Below are positions 26,370 to 35,421 of a DNA stretch of 64,000 nucleotides, one piece after another (position 1 is the first letter of the stretch; each line of letters opens with the position of its first letter). The notes under the pieces were generated by a model. It worked only from the letters and a program-made list of their open reading frames with translations. It made no database searches and had not been told where the DNA came from. The stretch is taken from contig CAWACR010000002.1 of assembly GCA_963780675.1 (NCBI GenBank), positions 47,020-111,019 of the forward strand, in the 5' to 3' direction. The position numbers and the translations under genes are program-made. This DNA comes from JAHECE01 sp963780675 (GTDB taxonomy: Bacteria > Actinomycetota > Actinomycetes > Actinomycetales > JAHECE01).

Positions 26370-27439
26370 GCCGGGACGAGCGCGTGACCATCGACGCCGA
26401 GGCGTTGTCCTGCCCCATCCCCATCCCCGAGGGCGCGCGGGTGATCCTGGGCCACGGCTCTGGGGGGCAGCTCTCGAACGCGCTGATGCGGGACGTCATC
26501 GCGCCGTGCCTCGCGGCCGCCTCGCCCGGCGGGCCGCTGAACGACGCGGCGGTCGTGGAGGTGGGCGGCGCGCGCCTGGCGTTCACCACCGACTCGTTCG
26601 TCGTGAGCCCGATCGTCTTCCCCGGCGGCGACATCGGCGAGCTCGCGGTCAACGGCACGATCAACGACCTCGCGATGATGGGGGCGCAGCCGCTCGCGAT
26701 CTCGCTGGCGTTCGTCATCGAGGAGGGGCTGCCGCTCGAGGAACTGGCGATCATCACGGCGTCCGCGGCGCGGGCGGCGGCCGCGGCCGGCGCGCAGATC
26801 GTCACGGGGGACACCAAGGTGGTGGACCGCGGCGCCGCGGACCGCCTGTTCGTCAACACCTCCGGGATCGGCGTGGTGCCCGACGGCGTCGCCCCGGCCG
26901 CCGACCGCGCGCGGCCGGGCGACGTGATCATCTTGTCCGGGCCGATCGGCCTGCACGGCGTGGCGATCATGAGCGTGCGCGAGGGGCTGGAGTTCGAGGT
27001 GGAGATCGCCTCCGACACCCAGGCGCTGAACGCCGTCGTCGCCGCGGCGCTCGCGGTGGAGCCGGACGTCCGTGTGCTGCGCGACCCCACGCGCGGCGGG
27101 CTGTCCTCGGCGCTGAACGAGATCGCCGGCGCGTCGGGCGTGGGCATGGTGCTCGAGGAGCACGTGATCCCCATCCCGGAGCCGGTCAAGGCGGCCTGCG
27201 AGATGCTCGGCCTCGACCCCTTCCACGTCGCGAACGAGGGCAAGTGCGTGGCGATCGTGCCCGCCGAGTCCGCGGACGCCGTCGTCGCCGCGATGCGGTC
27301 CGTTCCCGAGGGTGAGGGAGCCGTGCGCATCGGGGAGGTCGTCGCCGACCACCCCGGCATGGTGACCATCCGGACGATCGTGGGGAGCGAGCGGATCGTC
27401 GACATGCTCGTCGGGGAGCAGCTGCCGCGCATCTGCTGA
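26366..27439 (+). CDS. hypE: carbamoyl dehydratase HypE
   Basis: The 357-residue protein is an AIR-synthase/PurM-fold enzyme (GHGSGGQLSNALMRDVI, ATP-binding LNDAAVVEVGGARLAFTTDSF). It ends in the invariant PRIC, whose terminal cysteine is carbamoylated by HypF and dehydrated to thiocyanate. The gene closes the hypFCDE operon; hypA and hypB are not in the window. Its last 47-nt stretch before the stop has a second, diverged copy at 28838-28884. Confidence 0.97.
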   Translation: MSRDERVTIDAEALSCPIPIPEGARVILGHGSGGQLSNALMRDVIAPCLAAASPGGPLNDAAVVEVGGARLAFTTDSFVVSPIVFPGGDIGELAVNGTINDLAMMGAQPLAISLAFVIEEGLPLEELAIITASAARAAAAAGAQIVTGDTKVVDRGAADRLFVNTSGIGVVPDGVAPAADRARPGDVIILSGPIGLHGVAIMSVREGLEFEVEIASDTQALNAVVAAALAVEPDVRVLRDPTRGGLSSALNEIAGASGVGMVLEEHVIPIPEPVKAACEMLGLDPFHVANEGKCVAIVPAESADAVVAAMRSVPEGEGAVRIGEVVADHPGMVTIRTIVGSERIVDMLVGEQLPRIC

Positions 27440-27443
27440 GCCG

Positions 27444-27521
27444 GGCGCCGAGGGAGTCGTTTCGGCGCCAGGTAGTCGGTTCGCACCGACTACCTCGCGT
27501 CAATACGACTACCTCGGCGCC
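27444..27521. repeat. palindromic repeat, family A (GTAGTCG)
   Basis: Nested palindrome directly after hypE: outer GGCGCCGAGG...CCTCGGCGCC and an inner hairpin GGTAGTCGGT-TCGC-ACCGACTACC. Relatives at 28899-28968 and 58525-58594 share GAGGTAGT and TTCGGCG. Confidence 0.88.
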
Positions 27522-27567
27522 TCCGGATGCTCGGGGACATCGACTCACATATTTGCTTAAGTGAGTG

Positions 27568-27573
27568 TAAGTT
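27568..27573 (+). promoter_or_regulatory. -10 box of the leaderless fic promoter
   Basis: TAAGTT lies 6 nt before the GTG at 27580 in an unusually AT-rich stretch (27545-27580). Confidence 0.6.
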
Positions 27574-27579
27574 GCCTTA

Positions 27580-28785
27580 GTGGACTCAGATCACGACCTC
27601 CTGCCGTGGCCACGGGCGACGGTGGAGAGTCTCGCATGGGAGCCCGGAGGTCACGACGACCTGATCCCTCCGAGCATCCGCCGGCGTCATGCCGGTCCGT
27701 ACGACGCCGCGGTGCTGCCGGAGATCGCAGGGGCTCGCCCTCGCCTCCCGATCGACGTCGTGACTCTGGCTGACGAGGCGTCGAACGAGATCGCGCGGTT
27801 CGACGCCGAGATGGGCTCGGCCGTCGCACCGTTCGCGGCGATCCTCCTGCGCTCGGAGTCTGCGTCCTCGTCGCAGATCGAGAACCTCTCGTCCGGTGCC
27901 AAGCAGATCGCCGTCGCCGAGCTGGGGCTCGGCAGCGCGCCCAACGCGGCGATGATCGTGGCGAACGTGCGGGCCATGACGGTTGCGCTCACGCTTGCCC
28001 ACCGTCTCGACCGGGACGCGATCCTCGAGATGCACCGGACGCTCATGTCGGCCTCGGATCCGGCCTCGGCAGGGCGGTGGAGAACGGAACCGGTCTGGGT
28101 GGGCGGTGACGGTTACGGGCCGCATGGGGCGGCCTACGTCGCGCCGCAGCACGGCCGGGTCTCGGCTCTGGTCGACGATCTGGTGGCCTTCATCGCTCGC
28201 CATGACGTCCCGGCACTCACTCACGCCGCCCTCGCCCACGCACAGTTCGAGAACATCCACCCTTTCACGGACGGGAACGGTAGGACAGGGCGCGCCCTGC
28301 TCCATGCGATGACCCATGCCCGCGGACTGACGAGGCGGGTGACCGTGCCTGTTTCCGCCGGACTGCTCGTGAATCCTGAGGCGTACGTCGAGGCCCTCGT
28401 GGCCTACCGGGACGGGGACATAGCCCCGATCGTCGTCAGTGTGTCCGAAGCCAGCTTCGCGGCGGTGACAAATGGGCGGATGCTGGCGTCGGACATCGCG
28501 GCCACGCGGGAGCGGTGGCAGACGGTGGTCAAGGCGCGTTCGGACTCCTCGGCGTGGCGCTTGGCCGATCTCATGCTTCGGCGTGGGGTGGTCGACGCCC
28601 CCACGGTCGCTGCAGAGCTCGGAGTCAGCGTGTCGAACGCGATGCGGCCGATCACCGCTCTCGCCGACGCGGGCGTTCTGACACCCTTTGCCGGGCCTGG
28701 CCGACGCCGGATGTGGCAGGCGAGGGATGTCCTCGAGGCCCTGGACGCCTTCGCTGCTCGAGCCGGTCGACGGCGCCTCCAGTAG
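27580..28785 (+). CDS. Fic-domain AMP transferase with winged-helix C-terminus
   Basis: The 401-residue protein has a Fic_N-like region with the inhibitory motif (S/T)xxxE(G/N) as SSQIEN near residue 100, making it class II (self-inhibited). The Fic core HPFTDGNGRTGR is complete near residue 228, and a C-terminal winged helix follows (VAAELGVSVSNAMRPITALADAGVL). These are standalone AMP-transferases; targets unknown. It interrupts the hyp-hydrogenase island, is flanked by the hypE 3' end and its 47-bp copy, and has its own leaderless promoter. It looks inserted. Confidence 0.92.
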   Translation: MDSDHDLLPWPRATVESLAWEPGGHDDLIPPSIRRRHAGPYDAAVLPEIAGARPRLPIDVVTLADEASNEIARFDAEMGSAVAPFAAILLRSESASSSQIENLSSGAKQIAVAELGLGSAPNAAMIVANVRAMTVALTLAHRLDRDAILEMHRTLMSASDPASAGRWRTEPVWVGGDGYGPHGAAYVAPQHGRVSALVDDLVAFIARHDVPALTHAALAHAQFENIHPFTDGNGRTGRALLHAMTHARGLTRRVTVPVSAGLLVNPEAYVEALVAYRDGDIAPIVVSVSEASFAAVTNGRMLASDIAATRERWQTVVKARSDSSAWRLADLMLRRGVVDAPTVAAELGVSVSNAMRPITALADAGVLTPFAGPGRRRMWQARDVLEALDAFAARAGRRRLQ

Positions 28786-28837
28786 CCGAGAGCCAGGGGC
28801 TGCCGCCGGCTGAGTCACGCCGGGCCGGCTGTCGCGA

Positions 28838-28884
28838 GGAGCGAGCGGATCGTCGACAAGCCCGTCGGGGAGCAGCTGCCGCGC
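28838..28884 (+). repeat. 47-bp copy of the hypE 3' end
   Basis: This stretch matches 27384-27430 (end of hypE) over 47 bp with two mismatches (CATGCTC versus CAAGCCC). It lies just after fic and is again followed by a family A palindrome. fic is thus bracketed by direct repeats. Confidence 0.9.
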
Positions 28885-28898
28885 CCTCGGACCCCGCC

Positions 28899-28968
28899 CC
28901 GAGGTAGATGGTTCGGCGCGAGGTCGTCGGTCCAGGACGGCGACTTCGCGCCGAACCAACTACCTCGG
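28899..28968. repeat. palindromic repeat, family A
   Basis: 70-bp imperfect palindrome with about 31-bp arms beginning CCGAGGTAG and containing TGGTTCGGCGCGA. It lies between convergent fic and the hydrogenase protease gene and supplies the latter's TAG stop. Confidence 0.88.
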
Positions 28969-29472
28969 CACGGTCAGGGCGCCCAGCACGGCGTCGACGG
29001 CGCGCTCCACCGCCGCGGCCACGCCCGGGGACAGCGGCTCGCCGTGCTCGAACCCCGCCGCCGCGATCCCGATCAGCGTCACCCGCGGCGGCAGTCTCTT
29101 CAGCGCCCGCGCCAGCTCGACGGCGGCCGCCAGCCCGAACGCGTGCGTCCCGCCCCGGCCCGTGCGCGCCCACGCGTCCTCGGGCAGCGGCGCGGCGCCG
29201 TCGCCCGTCTCGAGGATGATCAACTCCCCGGGCGTAGAACCGGGCGACCACACCGCATCCACGACGACGACGGCGCTCGCCCCGGTCATCGAGGTCACGA
29301 GGTCGGTGGGGTCCTCGTGGGCCAGAACCCGGACCCCGGGCAGCCCGAGATCAGCGACGAGCCGCGCCACGACCGGCCCGACGGCGTCGTCCCCGCGGTC
29401 CGGCGACCCCAGCCCGACCACCAGCGGGCCGAGCGACTCCGCCTGCCCGGGCCGGGCGCCGTCGTCCTCCAC
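28960..29472 (-). CDS. hydrogenase maturation endopeptidase (HycI/HyaD family)
   Basis: The 170-residue protein has the family fingerprint VVGLGSPDRGDDAVGPVVARL (nickel-binding Asp), VVVVDAVWSPGSTPGELI, and a histidine in the GGTHAFGLAAAVELA segment. It removes the C-terminal peptide of the large subunit after nickel insertion. It is the last gene of the minus-strand hydrogenase cluster, 200 nt behind the large subunit and beyond a hairpin. The GTG at 29472 gives a somewhat long N-terminus; an internal start is possible. Confidence 0.88.
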   Translation of the reverse strand: MEDDGARPGQAESLGPLVVGLGSPDRGDDAVGPVVARLVADLGLPGVRVLAHEDPTDLVTSMTGASAVVVVDAVWSPGSTPGELIILETGDGAAPLPEDAWARTGRGGTHAFGLAAAVELARALKRLPPRVTLIGIAAAGFEHGEPLSPGVAAAVERAVDAVLGALTVPR

Positions 29473-29618
29473 GTCGCGCCGAGCAGCAGGTGAACCGCCG
29501 GGCGTCCGGGCCGTCGCCCACGCGAACCGGAGACGTGCCCCGCCGAGGACACCCCGCGCGGCGCGATCGCGATCTCGCGGACCCCGGACGCAGCAACAGG
29601 GTCGGACGCAGCAACAGG

Positions 29619-29642
29619 GAGGGGCCCCCGAGGGGGCCCCTC
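29619..29642 (-). terminator. hairpin between large subunit and protease genes
   Basis: AGGGGCCCCC-GA-GGGGGCCCCT is a perfect inverted repeat 30 nt after the large-subunit stop. It lacks a T-run. A 17-nt direct repeat (GGACGCAGCAACAGGG) precedes it. Confidence 0.55.
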
Positions 29643-29673
29643 ACCGGCGGCTGGTGCCGTCATGCCCGGGCCG

Positions 29674-30986
<1,313 letters not shown>

Positions 30987-30989
<3 letters not shown>

Positions 30990-31839
30990 CGGGGCCACCC
31001 CTTCCTCGCCAGGCGTTCGTGCCGCTCGCTCTCCCGCCGGAAGGCCTCGGACGCGGCGTTGAAGGTGCGGTAGATCCGCATGACCTCGGCCTCGCTCATG
31101 CCGAGCACCCGGAGCCGGTCCGCCAAGGACGACGTGTTCGGGCGTGTCCTGCGGTCCGAAGCACCCGTAGCAGCCGCGGGCGAACGACGGGCACAGCGCG
31201 CCGCACCCGGCCTGCGTGACCGGCCCGAGGCACGGCGTCCCGTTCGCCACGGCGACGCACACCGTCCCGTGCCGCTTGCACTCCACGCACACCGAGTACG
31301 AGGGGATGCGCGGCTTACGGCCCTGGACGCGGCGGCAAGCACCTCGAGCAGCTGGTACTTGTCGATCGGGCAGCCCCGCAGCTCGAAGTCGACGTTCACG
31401 TGGGCGGCGATCGGCGTCGACCGCGACAGCGTGGAGAGGTACTCCGGGTGCGCGTAGACGATCGAACGGAACTCCGCGACGTCGCCGAAGTTGCGCAGCG
31501 CCTGGATCCCGCCGGCGGTGGCGCACGCGCCGATGGTGATCACCTTGCGGGACTCCTCGCGCACGTGGTGGATGCGCTCGATCTCCTCGGGCGTGGTGAC
31601 CGACCCCTCGACGAGGGAGACGTCGTACGGACCCTCGACGACGGCGCGGGTCGCCTCCGGGAAGTACGCGATCTCGACGGCGCCCGCCACGGCGAGGAGC
31701 TCGTCCTCGCAGTTGAGGAGGGAGAGCTGGCAGCCGTCGCACGAGGCGAACTTCCAGACGGCGAGCTTGGGCTTCCCGTGGGGGCCCGGCTGTGCTCCTG
31801 CCCGTGGCCGATGTGGCTGTGCAGGGTGGGTGCGGTCAT
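30987..31839 (-). CDS. [NiFe] hydrogenase small (delta) subunit, multiple frameshifts
   Basis: Joined across frames, the protein shows KFASCDGCQLSLLNCEDEL (proximal cluster), VTIGACATAGGIQALRNFGD, ELRGCPIDKYQLLEVL, CVECKRHGTVC and GCGALCPSFARGCYGCFGPQ. This is the cysteine set for three 4Fe-4S clusters as in HydD/HyhS-type subunits of group 3 enzymes. Frame breaks occur near 31775-31795, 31330 and 31133, plus one near the C-terminus. ATG at 31839 lies 12 nt after the gamma stop. Confidence 0.85.
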
Positions 31840-31851
31840 CGTTGCCTCATC

Positions 31852-32725
31852 TCACAGCTCGGAGCGGGCCATCAGGGGGGCCAGGCGGTCGTAGGTGAGG
31901 ACCGGCCCGTCGACGCAGATGAACAGCTCGCGGTACTGGCAGTGGCCGCACAGGCCGACGCCGCACTTCATGTTCCGTTCCATCGAGAGCCGGATCTTCT
32001 CGCGGGGCGACGCCGCGGTCGGCCAGCGCCTGGGCCGAGTACCGCATCATCACCTCGGGGCCGCAGACGAGCGCGAGGGAGTGCGCCGCGTCGAAGCCGG
32101 CCCGGGCCACGAGCTGCGTCACGAGGCCGACGCGCCCGTGCCAGGCGTGCTGGCCGTTGTCGACGGTGACCTCGACGACGATCCCGTTCTGCTCGGCCCA
32201 GCGGAACAGGTCGTCGCCGAAGAGGATGTCCTCGGGCGTGCGGGCGCCGTAGAGCAGGACGACGCGGTCGTACTGGTCGCGCTCGGCGATGAGCTCGAGG
32301 ATGGCAGGCCGCAGCGGCGCCAGCCCGATGCCGCCCGCGACGATGACGACGTCGCCGCCCTTGCCGTCGGTGACGTCCCATCCGGTGCCGAACGGCCCCC
32401 GGACGCCGAGGACGGTGCCCGCGGGCGCCGTCGCCAGCGCGGCGGTGACGGACCCGACGTTGCGGATCGTGTGCAGCAGCGGCCCGGGACGCGTGGGGTC
32501 ACCGCTGATCGAGATGGGCACCTCGCCCACGCCGAACGCGTGGAGCATGGTGAACTGCCCGGCACTGAAGGCGAGCGGCTCGCCGTCGAGCGGTTCGAGG
32601 GCGAGCGTGTACGTGTCCCGGGTGTCCTGGTGGGTGCGGGTCACCACGAACGGGCGGGGGAGCATCGGGTCGGGGCGGCCCTCGGGTGCGGGGACGCCCG
32701 CCGGACGCTCGGCGAGGCTAGTCAT
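31852..32725 (-). CDS. hydrogenase gamma subunit, FAD/NAD(P)-binding (one frameshift)
   Basis: The ferredoxin-NADP reductase-like subunit shows the FAD-binding FSAGQFTMLHAFGVGEVPISIS, NAD-binding IVAGGIGLAPLRP and LLYGARTPEDILF, and LALVCGPEVMMR. The C-terminal 2Fe-2S motif MKCGVGLCGHCQYRELFIC is in another frame because of one extra base near 32009 (between Pro and Glu codons). Removing it gives a protein ending ARSEL. It links H2 oxidation to NAD(P)+ reduction. It overlaps the cNMP gene by 8 nt. Confidence 0.9.
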
Positions 32726-33182
32726 GGACCTCTCCGTACAGGTCGAGCAGCCGGATCCGGGCCGACTGCAGCCGATGGGACATCACCTGCGCGATGCGCC
32801 GCATGAGGGCGTACCCGATGCCGGGGTCGGCCTCGCACGCCTGGCGCAGCGCCTCGGCGTCGAACACGACGGCGTCCGTGTCCTCGCCGACCCGGGCGTC
32901 GAACATCCAGCGGTACGGGGCGATGAGCCAGGACCAGCCGACGACGTCGCCGTCGTCGGCCGTGTCGAGCACCGCCCCTCCGCCGGCCGGGGTGTGGAGC
33001 TCGACGGTGACCCGGCCGTGCCGGATCGCGAAGAACGTGTCGGCATTCTGGCCCTCGCGGAAGAGGTTCTCGCCCGGCTCGAGGTGGACGTTCTCCGCGT
33101 GCTGCGCCAGCAGCGCCACGGTCTCCGGTGCGAGCCCCTTGAAGAACGGGTGCTCGGGAAGGTAGTGCTCGATGGTCTGCAC
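32718..33182 (-). CDS. cyclic-nucleotide-binding domain protein within the hydrogenase operon
   Basis: The 154-residue protein is a single cNMP-binding jelly roll (FFKGLAPETVALLAQHAENVHLEPGENLFREGQNADTFF, residues 13-51, then GRVTVELHTPAGGGAVLDTADDGDVVGWSWLI). The phosphate-binding cassette is atypical (no clear RxA after the Gly-Glu), so ligand binding is uncertain. It has no DNA-binding domain. Tight packing between beta (10 nt) and gamma (8-nt overlap) suggests a subunit or sensor of the complex. Confidence 0.88.
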   Translation of the reverse strand: MQTIEHYLPEHPFFKGLAPETVALLAQHAENVHLEPGENLFREGQNADTFFAIRHGRVTVELHTPAGGGAVLDTADDGDVVGWSWLIAPYRWMFDARVGEDTDAVVFDAEALRQACEADPGIGYALMRRIAQVMSHRLQSARIRLLDLYGEVHD

Positions 33183-33192
33183 GTCGCGCCCC

Positions 33193-34386
33193 TCAGCGTC
33201 TCGGAGCCCCGGCCGGAGCCGTGCGGTTGTACGTCGGGACGCCGCGCAGCGCGGCGGCCTCCGCGGTGATGTCGATCGCCGCCGGGCACCAGGTGATGCA
33301 CCGGCCGCAGCCCACGCAGCCGGACGTGCCGAACTGGTCCACCCACGAGGCGAGCTTGTGCGTCATCCACTGGCGGTAGCGCGAGCGGGTGCTCTCCCGG
33401 ACGGTGCCGCCGTGGATGTAGGAGAAGTCCGCGTTGAAGCAGGAGTCCCACACGCGGTGCCGCTCGGCGGCGTTGCCCGTCAGGTCCCAGACGTCCTGGA
33501 CCGTGGTGCAGAAGCACGTGGGGCAGACCATCGTGCAGTTGGTGCACGCGAGGCAGCGGGAGGCGATGTCGTCCCAGCGGGGGCTCTCGACGTTCGCGTA
33601 GATGATCTCCTTCAGGCCGTCGGTGTCGAGCGTGCGCCCCATGCGCAGCACCGCGTCCTCCGCGACGTCCGTCGCCCGGGCGACGTCATCCTCCGTGGCC
33701 GACGGCGCGGGCAGACCGGCGAGGACCTCGGCACCCCGCTCGCTGCCCACCTCGACGACGAACCGGTGGGGGGCGCCGTCGTCGGCCAGGAGCTCGGTGA
33801 GGGCGAGGTCGAAGCGCGCGTCCTTCGCCGCCGACGGCGAGGGGCCGGTGCCCATGGAGACGCAGAAGCAGGTGCCGCCCGGGTCGGAGCACGTGACGGC
33901 GACCACGAAGGCGTCGGCGCGGCGGGCCGTGTAGTGGGCGTCGGCGTGGGTGCGGCTCGCGAGGACGCGGTCGTGGATCGCGATCGCGCTCACGTCGCAG
34001 GACCGGACGCCGAGGAGGGCGTAGGGCGGGTTCTGCGCGGGGGTCGGCGTGGAGCCGGGCTCGGCGCTTCCCTCGACGGTGAAGGCGCCCTCCTCGCGAC
34101 GGCCGCGCCAGAGCAGCTCGTTCGTCGGGAAGAAGATCGGCTTGGCGGACTGGGCGCCGGAGGCGAAGCCGAAGAGGGCGTCGTCGTCGCGGCGGCGCAG
34201 GCGGTAGGTGCCGGCGTCCTGGTCGTCGCCCCATCCGCGGGGGAGGTCCTCGATCGAGGTGATCGGAGAGTTGACGATCGAGCCCTGCCGAACGGTCGGG
34301 CCGATCACCGTGTAGCCGCGTGCCGCGAGCGCATCGATGAGCGCCTGCAGTCCTTCGAGGTCGAGCACCCGTGTCTCGTCCACCAT
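33193..34386 (-). CDS. hydrogenase beta subunit, two 4Fe-4S clusters
   Basis: The 397-residue electron-transfer subunit belongs to the HydB/HyhB (sulfhydrogenase beta, AsrA-like) family. It shows LGVRSCDVSAIAIHD, then two ferredoxin-type clusters CLACTNCTMVCPTC and CVGCGRCITWCPAAIDIT. It carries electrons between the flavin subunit and the small subunit. First gene of the operon; ATG at 34386 has AGGAGG 5 nt upstream. No frameshift here, in contrast to the distal genes. Confidence 0.93.
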   Translation of the reverse strand: MVDETRVLDLEGLQALIDALAARGYTVIGPTVRQGSIVNSPITSIEDLPRGWGDDQDAGTYRLRRRDDDALFGFASGAQSAKPIFFPTNELLWRGRREEGAFTVEGSAEPGSTPTPAQNPPYALLGVRSCDVSAIAIHDRVLASRTHADAHYTARRADAFVVAVTCSDPGGTCFCVSMGTGPSPSAAKDARFDLALTELLADDGAPHRFVVEVGSERGAEVLAGLPAPSATEDDVARATDVAEDAVLRMGRTLDTDGLKEIIYANVESPRWDDIASRCLACTNCTMVCPTCFCTTVQDVWDLTGNAAERHRVWDSCFNADFSYIHGGTVRESTRSRYRQWMTHKLASWVDQFGTSGCVGCGRCITWCPAAIDITAEAAALRGVPTYNRTAPAGAPRR

Positions 34387-34415
34387 GACGCCTCCTGGGT
34401 CGGTGCGTCAGACGC

Positions 34416-34446
34416 TATGACCTGGGTCACACCGGTCCCAGGGACC
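34416..34446. promoter_or_regulatory. candidate CRP-type site and adjacent palindrome upstream of the hydrogenase operon
   Basis: On the minus strand TGTGACCCAGGTCATA (34416-34431) matches TGTGA-N6-TCACA in 9 of 10 positions, the CRP/GlxR consensus. Next to it GGTCCC-A-GGGACC (34434-34446) is a perfect palindrome with DosR-like half sites (GGGACC). Both lie 30-60 nt before the beta-subunit ATG. Confidence 0.5.
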
Positions 34447-34472
34447 TATGTCGCGCCTTGGCGGCGGCGGAC

Positions 34473-34530
34473 GACGACGGCGAAGGCCAGCCGACGACGG
34501 CGAAGGCCAGCGACGACGGCGAGGAGGCCG
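34473..34530. repeat. 20-bp tandem repeat, about three copies
   Basis: Units of GACGACGGCGAAGGCCAGCC with small changes. They lie between the hydrogenase promoter and a hairpin. A 16-bp pair (GGTCGGTCAGTGGTGC) follows the hairpin at about 34611-34640. Confidence 0.75.
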
Positions 34531-34538
34531 ACGACGAA

Positions 34539-34582
34539 GGCCGGGCCCGGCCGGGAGAGTGGTCTCCCGGCCGGGCCCGGCC
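34539..34582 (-). terminator. strong hairpin terminator
   Basis: Perfect 20-bp arms (GGCCGGGCCCGGCCGGGAGA) around a GTGG loop, about 60 nt after the stop of the minus-strand gene at 34646. Confidence 0.72.
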
Positions 34583-34645
34583 CTGGTGCGGGTGGTGCGG
34601 TGCGTCGTGCGGTCGGTCAGTGGTGCGGTCGGTCAGTGGTGCGGG

Positions 34646-35026
34646 TCAGGCGGCGCCGTGGGTCCTCAGGAGCCTGAGGACCTCGTGGGCCCGGGCGACC
34701 GGACCGCGGGACGGACCGTTGGCGCCGAGGATGATCCGGGCGATGCGCTGGGCCAGGACCGTGTCGTGGGTGTCGACTCGGGCGATCCCGGCGTCGGCGT
34801 CCGCCTCGTCGATCGCGGCGAGGAGGCGCAGGACGACGTCGGACTGCTCGGCGTCGTCGTCCAGGGCCTCGACGGCCCGGGCGAGGGCCACGCGGCGCGG
34901 GTCGGTGGGAAGGTCGGCGAAGGGGTCGGTGGGCAGGGGGGTCGAGGTGGACGTGAGGGCGAGGGAGTCGAGGACGGGCGCGGCATCGAGGCGCGGCTCG
35001 TCGTCCCAGACGGGGAGAGCGTTCAT
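34646..35026 (-). CDS. hypothetical acidic protein
   Basis: The 126-residue protein has a loose N-terminus (NALPVWDDEPRLDAAPVLDSL) and a helical C-terminal half rich in Ala, Arg and Asp (VALARAVEALDDDAEQSDVVLRLLAAIDEADAD). There are no membrane segments, signal peptide or known motifs. AGGAGG lies 8 nt before the ATG and a strong hairpin follows, so it is a real single-gene unit. I do not recognise the family. The 280 bp upstream (35027-35312) hold no gene I can support. Confidence 0.65.
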   Translation of the reverse strand: MNALPVWDDEPRLDAAPVLDSLALTSTSTPLPTDPFADLPTDPRRVALARAVEALDDDAEQSDVVLRLLAAIDEADADAGIARVDTHDTVLAQRIARIILGANGPSRGPVARAHEVLRLLRTHGAA

Positions 35027-35312
35027 GGTGGTTTCCTCCTAGGTGGCCACGGGGGCCGGTGAGGGGATGGGGTGCAGGGGCTGGGCCTCTGCGGGGGCCG
35101 GCGCTCGGGGCGCCTGGCGGATGGGGAGCAGCTCTTGTCGGCTGCGGAGGTTGGCCTCTGGGGCCGGGGACCGGGCGATGAGATCGCCTGCGCGTCGACG
35201 CTCGCTGGGAGCGGTGCGTTTCGGTCGTGTCCGACTGTAGCGGACGTCATGTGTCGGCCGTGTTACCGCGGCGCTGAGGCAAGGCGTGACCTGCACCACA
35301 CCCCGTCAACGA

Positions 35313-35366
35313 CGAACGCGGGGTTCGGCACCGGATGGTCGGTCTCGGTGACGAACCCCGCGTTCG
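35313..35366. repeat. palindromic repeat, family C
   Basis: Arms CGAACGCGGGGTTCG (35313-35327) and CGAACCCCGCGTTCG (35352-35366) around a 24-nt centre that itself has ACC...GGT pairing. It lies downstream of malQ. Confidence 0.85.
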
Positions 35367-35421
35367 GCGAGGGGGTCGGGAGGGCGGCGGGCCGCTGCCC
35401 CGGGGGAGGTGGTGGCCGGCG

